A stretch of DNA of 64,000 nt from ZC4RG25 sp023428365 (GTDB lineage: Bacteria; Pseudomonadota; Alphaproteobacteria; Rhizobiales; Hyphomicrobiaceae), in contig JBNOAI010000004.1 in the NCBI GenBank assembly GCA_050283925.1, forward strand, positions 248,001-312,000, in the 5' to 3' direction. The translations under genes were made by a program, and so were the position numbers. The first letter of the stretch is position 1; every line of letters starts with the position of its first letter. The notes beneath the pieces were generated by a model. That model searched no databases, was not told the DNA's origin, and worked only from the letters and a program-made list of their open reading frames with translations. Shown here in pieces: positions 1 to 7,388 of this stretch.

Positions 1-84
1 GATGACGAGCACCGTGAACTCGCCGTGATGACGCACCATGTCGGCGAGCCATTGATCGAACTCGGTGGTTTCAGAAGTCGACAA
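1..84 (-). CDS. Partial hypothetical protein, cut by the left edge
   Basis: Seen: an open frame begins with TTG at 84 and runs off the window, giving a start like MSTSETTEFDQWLADMVRHH. An AGGTG stretch lies about five bases upstream of the TTG, and the frame overlaps the 3' end of the preceding gene by 14 bases, which fits translational coupling in the fdh-sel operon. I do not recognise the product from 28 residues. The TTG start is an inference; an internal ATG is the alternative. Confidence 0.35.
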   Translation of the reverse strand, partial: MSTSETTEFDQWLADMVRHHGEFTVLVI

Positions 85-529
85 CGGGCACCTGCGGAAC
101 GTAGCGATCGAACAAAGCGTAGAATGATTTTCCGTAGGCTGTTTCGTGCCAGGTCTCAAAGGCCTGCAATTCTTGGGTGATCTCTGCCGAGCCTTGCTCC
201 GTGTCGGCGCAGGTGCATTTCCAAATGCCGAGTGCGACCGGCTGCAGGCGATCCAGAATGGTGCTTTGCATTTCGGTTTCACCGTTCCAGTCGAGTTCAT
301 TGCAGATCGCGCGCCGCTCGGCCATCAGCGCATCGGATTCGCTGTCATGCACCTCTGCAGCATTGAGAAGCGTGCGCACAAGCCGGACGCGTCTGAACGC
401 GAAAGTCCGCTCGCGCTCGAGGCGGGCCACTTCGTCGGCCAGCTTTTTGCGCACCGCTATTTCGGTTTCCTGGGCTGTCTCTGCGGCAGCTTCGAATTGC
501 CCGAGCAGGGCTGTGGCGTTCGGGTTCAT
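71..529 (-). CDS. Hypothetical protein downstream of selB/selC
   Basis: A 152-residue, charged, probably soluble protein with no signal peptide or membrane segment. The N-terminal half looks helical and possibly coiled coil (many Ala, Glu and Arg, roughly residues 10-70). Two Cys residues near position 106 (WKCTCAD) are the only notable motif. The ATG overlaps the TGA that closes the selB reading frame as ATGA, and AAGGTGA lies just upstream, so it is probably translated as the next cistron of the fdh-sel operon. I do not recognise a family. A role in selenium or formate metabolism is suggested only by position. Confidence 0.6.
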   Translation of the reverse strand: MNPNATALLGQFEAAAETAQETEIAVRKKLADEVARLERERTFAFRRVRLVRTLLNAAEVHDSESDALMAERRAICNELDWNGETEMQSTILDRLQPVALGIWKCTCADTEQGSAEITQELQAFETWHETAYGKSFYALFDRYVPQVPVVDF

Positions 530-2586
530 CGTTCACCTTCAGGAGGAGTTGGCGGGGAAGGATGGGAGTCGAACCCACCTGGGACCGTCTGACGGCCCCA
601 CCCGGATTTGAAGTCCGGTCGCCCCACCGGGAGCGGGACTTCCCCGTTTGCCTGCTGCGGTTCGGCCGATGCAAAAAATGCGACGCGGGCCGGATTGATG
701 CGGCGCAGATCCTGCCGGCGGATCGTAAATCCATGCCGGTCGAAAAACTCCAGGATCTGGATAGCGACTTTACGCCCGTTGTCCAAGCGGTCGCGAAAAT
801 CGGCGGCGCTGAATTTGCCATCCGGGGCGTGTTCCGCGACATCAATCGCGATATCCGCCATTTTCTGCACGATCGGCCGAAGGAAGAAGTGGTCGTGAGC
901 AATTTCTTCGACATCGCCACGCCGTGCTGCCATGCGCATCAGGCGACGTACAAACCCTTCGTCGATATCCATCTCACGGGCGATGTCGCGGACGCGAGGC
1001 GGGCGATAGGGTTCGCCAGCAAGCCGTGGGCGGATCAAAGTCCATATCCGCTCCTCCTCGTCGGAGAATTTGACCTCATGGCCAGGACGGCGGACCCACG
1101 TGCGATCGAGCGTCAGATCGCCCGTTTCGCCCAGTTTTTTCATCGCGGCGAGGAACAGCGATGCCGGAAGCATCGGCGTGTTGCTTCTGCGCAATTGCTC
1201 CAGGCCGATGCCAGGAAGATCCGGCCGCTCGCCGTGGAAAGCATCCAGTGTCGTGCCGATCCGCTCGCGCAGGTTATCCCAGCTCACCGGAAGCGTGGCC
1301 ATGCGCGACGCGCCGACAGTCAAAGCGACAAGACCCAGCTCGGTTTCGATGGCTGCCGCCTCGTTTGGCCCGATGGCGCGATCCCGGAAAAAGCTATCGA
1401 GATCGACCCAGCGGTCGGGCTGATCGAGGATACGCCGAAGCGCATGAGGGGCGTTCGGTTCCGACAACGCTTCGACTTCGGCGCGGCGCTCGGGTGTGCG
1501 ACGACGGCGCTCTGGCGCGCGCAGATCTATAAACGTCCCGCCGCCGACTGTACGGCTCGACGACGTGTCGCGAATGATGAAGCGATCTCCGGCGGCGGCC
1601 GCCAGCGGACGTTCGAGCACGAGTTGTACGAATTCCGTCTCACCGGGTTTGATGGGCTCGTCACGCAGCACCACGACGCGGCCCGGGACCTCGGCGGCGG
1701 CATGATGTACTTTGACCGGAAACCACTGACCTACCGGTCGCGGCTCGGAAAGCAGTACGCGCAGACTGGCGTCAAGCCGCGTGGTCGGCGCATGCAACGC
1801 CGGATCAAGCGCGACATCGCCACGTTTGATGGCCTCCTTACTGATCTGCGGACCACTGAGCACCAGCGCGCAACGCTGGCCGGCTTCGCCGCGATCAGCC
1901 GAGCGGTTTTGCGCATTGATGGAGCGGACACGCGCTTCAAGACCGGACGGGCTGATCAGGATGCGGTCATCGACGTGCACCGTTCCGGACAGCACAGTAC
2001 CGGTAATTGTGGTGCCGAGGCCTTGCAGCGTGAACGAACGATCGACGGCAAGGCGGAATAATCCGGTTTTCGAGCGCTCCGCGGCTTCGCTGAGTGCGGC
2101 GTCGAGATGATCGGCCAGGGTGGTGACGCCGGCACCGGTGATCGCCGAAACCGGGATAATTTCCGCGCCCTCGAGGCTTGTGCCCGCGATGGTCGCGCGG
2201 ATCTCGTTGGTCACGGCTGCGAGCCGGTCAGTATCGACGAGATCGCATTTGCTCAGCGCGATGACGCCATGCTTGAGACCTAGCAGATCCATGATCGCCA
2301 GATGCTCGCGCGTTTGCGGCATGACACCATCGTCGGCGGCGATCACCAGAATGACGAAATCGATGCCCGTCGCGCCCGCCAGCATGTTGTGCACGAGGCC
2401 CTCGTGGCCGGGAACGTCGATGAAGCTGATCGTCCGTTCATCGGGGCGGGTCCAGTGCGCGAACCCGAGGTCGATGGAGATGCCGCGCTTCTTTTCTTCT
2501 TTAAGCCGGTCGGTATCGACGCCGGTCAGCCTGCCGATCAACGCAGTCTTGCCGTGATCGATATGACCGGCGGTGCCGACGATCAT
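526..2586 (-). CDS. selB: Selenocysteine-specific elongation factor SelB
   Basis: GTPase that carries Sec-tRNA(Sec) to in-frame UGA codons by binding a SECIS hairpin in the mRNA. G1 motif GHIDHGKT is at residues 7-14 and DVPGH at 57-61; SKCD near 112 stands for NKxD. EF-Tu-like domains 2 and 3 and C-terminal winged-helix domains follow. The start is set at MIVGTAGH, whose ATG overlaps the upstream stop as ATGA; a longer open frame upstream is not SelB-like. Typical SelB proteins are about 610-650 residues. Here the normal end would be near residue 647, but there is no stop, and the frame continues 39 codons, 32 of them within selC, to a TGA overlapping the next gene. Confidence 0.95.
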   Translation of the reverse strand: MIVGTAGHIDHGKTALIGRLTGVDTDRLKEEKKRGISIDLGFAHWTRPDERTISFIDVPGHEGLVHNMLAGATGIDFVILVIAADDGVMPQTREHLAIMDLLGLKHGVIALSKCDLVDTDRLAAVTNEIRATIAGTSLEGAEIIPVSAITGAGVTTLADHLDAALSEAAERSKTGLFRLAVDRSFTLQGLGTTITGTVLSGTVHVDDRILISPSGLEARVRSINAQNRSADRGEAGQRCALVLSGPQISKEAIKRGDVALDPALHAPTTRLDASLRVLLSEPRPVGQWFPVKVHHAAAEVPGRVVVLRDEPIKPGETEFVQLVLERPLAAAAGDRFIIRDTSSSRTVGGGTFIDLRAPERRRRTPERRAEVEALSEPNAPHALRRILDQPDRWVDLDSFFRDRAIGPNEAAAIETELGLVALTVGASRMATLPVSWDNLRERIGTTLDAFHGERPDLPGIGLEQLRRSNTPMLPASLFLAAMKKLGETGDLTLDRTWVRRPGHEVKFSDEEERIWTLIRPRLAGEPYRPPRVRDIAREMDIDEGFVRRLMRMAARRGDVEEIAHDHFFLRPIVQKMADIAIDVAEHAPDGKFSAADFRDRLDNGRKVAIQILEFFDRHGFTIRRQDLRRINPARVAFFASAEPQQANGEVPLPVGRPDFKSGWGRQTVPGGFDSHPSPPTPPEGER
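550..645 (-). tRNA. selC: tRNA-Sec (anticodon UCA)
   Basis: Selenocysteine tRNA, 96 nt with the 3' CCA encoded (550-552). Read on the minus strand: acceptor strand GGGGAAGT pairing with CTTCCCC (seven Watson-Crick pairs; the eighth position is a U-C mismatch), a six-pair D stem with a four-base loop, an anticodon loop CTTCAAA giving UCA, a long variable arm of about eight pairs, and a T loop TTCGACT. The anticodon loop and T loop match the E. coli selC sequence as I know it. It lies inside the 3' end of the selB reading frame on the same strand, so it is probably processed from the fdh-sel transcript or has a promoter within selB. Confidence 0.96.
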
Positions 2587-3383
2587 CGCACCACCTCCTC
2601 GAATGCCAGAGGAAGCGTGGCGCGTTTCTCGGCTTCGCGGCGCTGTTCCGGCGTACAGGTTTCGCGAACGCCGATATAAAACCGGTCGGCAAAAGAGCTG
2701 CGGCCGACACGGGCGCGGATCAGCCATGCTAACGCCGCGACCGGATCACGCTCGACGCCCGCGCCGATATGATACGCAGCGCCGAGCATCGCCTGCCCAT
2801 CCGGGTCATCCAGCATGGCCGCCATCCGCCACCATCTGGCGGCAGCTTCGGCATCGCGCTCGACACCGAGTGCATTGTTATAAAGCAATCCGATGCGCGT
2901 CATGGATGCGGCGACGCCCTGATCGGCCGCTTTACGCGCCCATCGCATGGCCTCGTTGTAGTCCGGCGCACGGTGATCGCCTTCGGTCAGAATCCACGAC
3001 AGCATATCCTGCGCGAATGGCTCACCTTGCCTGGCGGCGCGCGCATACCATTCCTCGGCGATGGCGCGATCCGGCGTGCCGTCCTCCCCGTTGAAATAGA
3101 AGTTTGCCAGGAGTTTCTGGCCGAGCGGGTCGCCGGCTTTTGCCGACTGCGTCAGCCATTCTCGCGCCAAGCCAATGTTTCGCTCGACGCCATACGCGTT
3201 GACGAAGCAGCGGCCGATTTCGGCTTTAGCGCGCGCATTCCCGGCGTGAGCTTGCGTGTTCCAGATGGCCAGCGCTGCGGGATAGTCTTCGCGCGCGGCC
3301 GCGGCAGCGGCTTCCGCCATCGGGTCGGCTGGTGCCGCCGGCTGCGGCTTGGATCTCAGCGCTGACAGGGCGCGCCAGATCAT
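2583..3383 (-). CDS. Sel1-repeat (TPR-like) protein between selA and selB
   Basis: 266-residue protein with about five Sel1-like repeats of roughly 36 residues from about residue 48 to 230 (for example GNARAKAEIGRCFVNAYGVE and GDPLGQKLLANFYFNGEDG). No signal peptide is evident, so it is probably cytoplasmic. Sel1 repeats form helical solenoids that bind proteins. The gene overlaps selA upstream and selB downstream by ATGA on both sides, giving tight coupling to the Sec machinery. A scaffold or helper role in Sec-tRNA synthesis or delivery is an inference from position; the name Sel1 is not related to selenium. Confidence 0.88.
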   Translation of the reverse strand: MIWRALSALRSKPQPAAPADPMAEAAAAAAREDYPAALAIWNTQAHAGNARAKAEIGRCFVNAYGVERNIGLAREWLTQSAKAGDPLGQKLLANFYFNGEDGTPDRAIAEEWYARAARQGEPFAQDMLSWILTEGDHRAPDYNEAMRWARKAADQGVAASMTRIGLLYNNALGVERDAEAAARWWRMAAMLDDPDGQAMLGAAYHIGAGVERDPVAALAWLIRARVGRSSFADRFYIGVRETCTPEQRREAEKRATLPLAFEEVVR

Positions 3384-4801
3384 TCCGCGCCTCCTGCGAT
3401 GTTCAGATGCTTGAGTTGATCCTGGAAACCGGTCTCATCGTCGAGGCATCGGAAATCGAAGATTAGAGCGCCATCCTTGATATGCCCGATGACCGGGACC
3501 GGCAGCTTGCGAAATGCGACGGCGATTGCCTCGAGGCGTGTGCCCGCGCCCTTGCGTGCGCGTGGGCGAATTGCAAGTCCAGCGCTGGAGAGCGTCTCTA
3601 ACGGAAGTGATCCGGAACCGATCTGGCTCGCGCAATCCGTCATCCCGACGTCGTACTCATCGCCAACGGCCGCAGTGACCGACATCCGCAAACGCTCCGC
3701 AATGGCGGCGATGTCCGTCTTGGAACGAGTGAAATAGCGCAGAGTCGGCAGCACCTCTGGCAACCGCTCCGGATCGCGATACAACTTCAGGACAGCTTCC
3801 AGCGCCGCCAGCCGGATCTTGTCGATCCGCAACGCACGCTTCATCGGATTTTTCGCGACCCGTGCAACGAGATCCTTCCGGCCGGCGATGACGCCGGCCT
3901 GCGGACCGCCGAGCAGTTTATCGCCGGAGAAGGTGACGAGATCCGCGCCCTCTGCAATCGACGCTCTCACGGTCGGCTCGGGCTGCAAGCCGTATCGACC
4001 GAGATCGACCAGCGCCCCCGATCCAAGATCGTGGATGAACGGCACGCTGTGCGCGCGAGCAAGCGTGCTCAGTTCCGGAGCAGATACGGATTTCGTGAAG
4101 CCCTGGATCAGATAGTTCGACGTGTGCGCTTTGAGCACGAGGCCGGTATTCTCGCCGATAGCCTGCTCGTAATCCTTCAGGTGCGTGCGATTGGTCGTGC
4201 CGACCTCAACGAGGCGCGCTCCTGCACGCGCCATGATGTCGGGCAAACGGAATGATCCGCCGATTTCGATCAATTCGCCTCGCGAGACGATGGCGTCCTT
4301 TCCTGAGCCGAACGTATTCAGCGTGAGCAGGACCGCACCGGCATTGTTGTTGACAACGACTGCATCTTCCGCGCCGGTCAGCTCTCGGATTAGTCCGCGC
4401 ACATGATCATCGCGTTCACCACGCGCAGCGCCGCCAATATCGAACTCCAGCGCTACGGCCGACCGCATGGCATCGACGGCGGCTGCGATAGCGCTCTCTG
4501 GCAGAACGGCACGGCCGAGATTGGTATGCAGCACCGTGCCGGTGAGATTGAAAACGCGGCGCAAACTGGGGGCGTCTTCGCGTTCAAGAAGACGCAGGGC
4601 TTCAGCGGCTAGCGTATCAGCATCGGGCGGCGCCGATGAACCGTCTTTTAAAACGGCGCGTGCGGTATCGCTGGTCCGTCGGATTGCATTGACGGTGGCG
4701 TCGTGGCCAAAACGTTCGGCCGCGACAGTTCCGGTGGCGCTCCGCAGAACCCGATCGACGGAGGGAAGCCTGAATTGACGAGATGGGCGCGAGTCGTTCA
4801 T
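3380..4801 (-). CDS. selA: L-seryl-tRNA(Sec) selenium transferase SelA
   Basis: PLP enzyme that converts seryl-tRNA(Sec) to selenocysteyl-tRNA(Sec) with selenophosphate. The 473-residue length is close to the 463 of E. coli. From the ATG at 4801, the Lys of SGDKLLGG is residue 295, the same number as the PLP lysine of E. coli SelA. FNLTGTVLHTNLGRA, near residues 84-98, and VVVNNNAGAVLL, near 149, are conserved family segments. A GTG two codons upstream (4807) is an alternative start. The 3' end overlaps the Sel1-repeat gene by ATGA, and fdhE ends 18 bases upstream. Confidence 0.96.
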   Translation of the reverse strand: MNDSRPSRQFRLPSVDRVLRSATGTVAAERFGHDATVNAIRRTSDTARAVLKDGSSAPPDADTLAAEALRLLEREDAPSLRRVFNLTGTVLHTNLGRAVLPESAIAAAVDAMRSAVALEFDIGGAARGERDDHVRGLIRELTGAEDAVVVNNNAGAVLLTLNTFGSGKDAIVSRGELIEIGGSFRLPDIMARAGARLVEVGTTNRTHLKDYEQAIGENTGLVLKAHTSNYLIQGFTKSVSAPELSTLARAHSVPFIHDLGSGALVDLGRYGLQPEPTVRASIAEGADLVTFSGDKLLGGPQAGVIAGRKDLVARVAKNPMKRALRIDKIRLAALEAVLKLYRDPERLPEVLPTLRYFTRSKTDIAAIAERLRMSVTAAVGDEYDVGMTDCASQIGSGSLPLETLSSAGLAIRPRARKGAGTRLEAIAVAFRKLPVPVIGHIKDGALIFDFRCLDDETGFQDQLKHLNIAGGAE

Positions 4802-4819
4802 CGGCACGGTACTCGCTGC

Positions 4820-5737
4820 TCAATAGCCCATCAGGAAGGGATTGTGCCCGCCGCGCTTCCAACCCTCCTGGGTCATCAGCATGTCGAGGCCGAGCGTTGC
4901 AACGTCATCGGCCATCGGCTCAAGCGGCGCGTCATTCACCTGATAGAGGATTTTCACGTAGGCGTGGCATTTCTCGCAGGTTTCGGCTTTGACGGTTTCC
5001 GGCTGACCTTCGATCGTGTGATAGGAGATGCCTTCCGTCGTGCTGCACAGCACGCATTTCACCCGCACGACATTCCACATGGTCGAACAGAGCGGGCATG
5101 CGCAAAAGCGTGAGTTGTGCGCATTGGGCCAGCCAACGACCGAACTTGTCATTGGACCGCTGCCGCACGTCGGACAGATGCCGTCCGTAATGGGTTTCAG
5201 ATCATCCGCATTGAAGAGTGCGGCCAGCCGCGTGAAGTGCACTTGCAGGCCGGCGGCAATCAACGCGCGCTGGGCGACGTCATCGGCGGCCCCTGCATCG
5301 CTGAGGATGGCAGATGCCAGAACGCGCCGCTCGGCCGTCGTGATTTGCTGCAGGGACTGAACGATGGATGCCGTGGCGGGCAGCAAGTTGGCAGCGGCAA
5401 GCCGGTCGATCAGCCGCTCAACGGTTGTCATTGCCGTGTCGTCGATCTCGAAGGACGTGCGCGCGATCGGCGGCATTCCGTGCTCGAGAGCCTGTGCAAT
5501 CCGATCCAGAGGCGGAAGTGTGGCAATCGGCAGGTCGGGGAGAATTTCGTGCTGCGTGCGCGTCACGATCGCAAGAAAGCGAAGATAAGCTTCCAGGGGA
5601 TGTCCTGGAGCCAAAGCCTCCAGGCGTTTTGCGCGATTGAGAAAGACGACAGGAGGATCGGGAAGGACCGCAAATGGCGGTTTAGCTTCCTTCCCGATAT
5701 CCATCAGACCCGTTTTAGGGCCGCCAGACTCAGACAT
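4820..5737 (-). CDS. fdhE: Formate dehydrogenase accessory protein FdhE
   Basis: Cytoplasmic factor needed for assembly of respiratory formate dehydrogenases; it binds iron through CxxC motifs. Four such pairs are visible in the C-terminal half: CPTC, CPLC, CVLC and CEKC, as in rubredoxin-like zinc/iron knuckles. The 305-residue length matches the family (about 300). The start is ATG 5737, preceded by GAGG at five-base spacing; a GTG two codons upstream is possible. It lies in the operon between fdhI and selA. Confidence 0.94.
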   Translation of the reverse strand: MSESGGPKTGLMDIGKEAKPPFAVLPDPPVVFLNRAKRLEALAPGHPLEAYLRFLAIVTRTQHEILPDLPIATLPPLDRIAQALEHGMPPIARTSFEIDDTAMTTVERLIDRLAAANLLPATASIVQSLQQITTAERRVLASAILSDAGAADDVAQRALIAAGLQVHFTRLAALFNADDLKPITDGICPTCGSGPMTSSVVGWPNAHNSRFCACPLCSTMWNVVRVKCVLCSTTEGISYHTIEGQPETVKAETCEKCHAYVKILYQVNDAPLEPMADDVATLGLDMLMTQEGWKRGGHNPFLMGY

Positions 5738-5778
5738 GAGCACCTCGAACCGAGGATAAAACTCGATACCGTTTCGAC

Positions 5779-6477
5779 CTATTCCGCAGGGGTCACCTTA
5801 GGCCGTTCGATATCACCTTTGTCGACTTCCTTGCGCAGCCACTTGCGATGGTGCCGCCAGCCCCAGCCGCCGGTCACGAAACCGCGCGTCATGGCGCTGA
5901 TGGTGCCACGCACCCAGATCGCCGCATAGACGTGGATAATCCAGATCGTAATAGCAAGGACGGCCGCGCCAGCATGCAGCAGGGCTGCCATCCGAAGCTG
6001 ATCGATGGTTGCCTTGAAGCCGAACAAGCCCTCGAAGTAAGCCAGTCCCGGCTCCCACAGGCCAATGCCGGTGATGAAAAGCACCGCCACGAGGATCGAT
6101 TGCGACCAGAAAACGAACTTCTGGCCGGCATTGTACTTGCCGATTTCCGGCAGGTATTCGTCCTTTGCGGTCAGCACCGCGCGGATGCGTGCCAGCCAGA
6201 CGAAGTCGGTCGTCTCCGGCAAGTTCTGCCAGAAAAAGCGGAAGAACAGGCCGAGGAAACTGACCACCAGGACGACGCCGATCCATGGATGCAGCCACCG
6301 GACGGTGGAACCGCCACCGAACAATCCACTCAGCCAGAAGAGGCTAGGGTGGAACAAGGACAGCCCGCTCAACAGCAGCAGGACGAAGCAGACCGCCACG
6401 ATCCAGTGGTTGATGCGAGCCAACCCGGAGTAACGGCGCACACGAATGTGTGCGCCCTCTTTGTCATGTGTGCTCAC
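5779..6477 (-). CDS. fdhI: Formate dehydrogenase cytochrome b556 (gamma) subunit
   Basis: 232-residue integral membrane di-haem cytochrome b that passes electrons from the iron-sulfur subunit to quinone. Four hydrophobic segments are visible (about residues 20-40, 55-75, 110-135 and 150-172). Candidate haem-ligand His residues lie in INHWIV, in LHPWIGV, and in the last two helices (LLHAGAA, IIHVYAA). It starts with GTG at 6477, 14 bases inside the end of the iron-sulfur subunit gene, indicating translational coupling. Homologous to FdnI/FdoI. Confidence 0.93.
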   Translation of the reverse strand: MSTHDKEGAHIRVRRYSGLARINHWIVAVCFVLLLLSGLSLFHPSLFWLSGLFGGGSTVRWLHPWIGVVLVVSFLGLFFRFFWQNLPETTDFVWLARIRAVLTAKDEYLPEIGKYNAGQKFVFWSQSILVAVLFITGIGLWEPGLAYFEGLFGFKATIDQLRMAALLHAGAAVLAITIWIIHVYAAIWVRGTISAMTRGFVTGGWGWRHHRKWLRKEVDKGDIERPKVTPAE

Positions 6478-7375
6478 GACGTGCCTCCGCGAGCTTCTCC
6501 GCGCTCTCCTCGTCTTCCTCGGAAACGCGGTTTGGTCCTTGCAGGATGTGGTGGATCAGACCCGCAGCCGCCGTCAGGCCGATAACAGCCATACCAGCGT
6601 ACTTGCTGACGCCCTTCCATACCTCGACGATCGGGCTGATCCTCGGATTGGCAGGAAGACCGGCGTAGATCTGCGGTTTGTCGTTGTGATGCAGGACGTA
6701 CATCACGTGCGTGCCGCTTACGCCGGGTGGATTATAGAGCCCGGCCTGGTCGAACCCACGCGACTTCAGATCGGTGATCCGGGTATTCGCCAGATCGACC
6801 ATCTCCTGCTTGGTGCCGAAGGTGATGCAGTGCGTCGGGCACGCCTTGGCGCAGGCGGGCTGCTGCCCGACGGCAATGCGATCCGAACACAGCGTGCACT
6901 TGTAGGCCTTGTGATCGACCTGAGAGATGCGCGGGATGTTGAAGGGGCATCCCTTCACGCAGTAGCCGCAGCCGATGCAGTTGTCCTTGATGAAATCGAC
7001 GATCCCGTTGGCATACTGCACGATGGCTCCGGGAGCCGGGCAGGCCTTGAGGCAGCCCGGATCCTCGCAGTGCATGCAGCCATCCTTGCGGATGAGCCAT
7101 TCGAGATTGCCCGATTTCGGGTTATCGTACTCGGTGAAGCGCATCAGCGTGAACATGTTGGGCGTCAGGTCGTGGGGGTTGTCATAAACCCCCACGTTGA
7201 TCCCGACAGGTTCGCGCATATCGTTCCACTCGAGACACGCCGACTGGCAGGCCTTGCAGCCGATGCACTTCGACGTGTCGATCAGCTTCACCACTTCCAC
7301 GCCGCGATTGGTCTGCGGCGTACTCGTCATCGAGGCCGAGCGGCGGATGACGTCGAATGGCTGAAACGTTGCCAT
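6464..7375 (-). CDS. fdhB: Formate dehydrogenase iron-sulfur (beta) subunit
   Basis: 303-residue electron-transfer subunit that connects FdhA to the cytochrome b. It carries four [4Fe-4S] binding clusters: CIGCKACQSAC near residue 37, CMHCEDPGCLKAC near 98, CIGCGYCVKGC near 133, and the CTLC...CAKAC pair near 160-180. A single C-terminal transmembrane helix (about residues 257-280) anchors it, as in FdnH/FdoH. A good Shine-Dalgarno (AGGGAGGA) precedes the ATG. It is 13 bases downstream of fdhA. Confidence 0.95.
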   Translation of the reverse strand: MATFQPFDVIRRSASMTSTPQTNRGVEVVKLIDTSKCIGCKACQSACLEWNDMREPVGINVGVYDNPHDLTPNMFTLMRFTEYDNPKSGNLEWLIRKDGCMHCEDPGCLKACPAPGAIVQYANGIVDFIKDNCIGCGYCVKGCPFNIPRISQVDHKAYKCTLCSDRIAVGQQPACAKACPTHCITFGTKQEMVDLANTRITDLKSRGFDQAGLYNPPGVSGTHVMYVLHHNDKPQIYAGLPANPRISPIVEVWKGVSKYAGMAVIGLTAAAGLIHHILQGPNRVSEEDEESAEKLAEARREHT

Positions 7376-7388
7376 GGCTTCGTCCTCC

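Noticed and set aside
562..2061. A 499-codon open frame on the plus strand opposite selB
   Set aside because: It is antisense to a clear SelB protein, has no family-like sequence or Shine-Dalgarno, and is expected from codon bias in GC-rich DNA.
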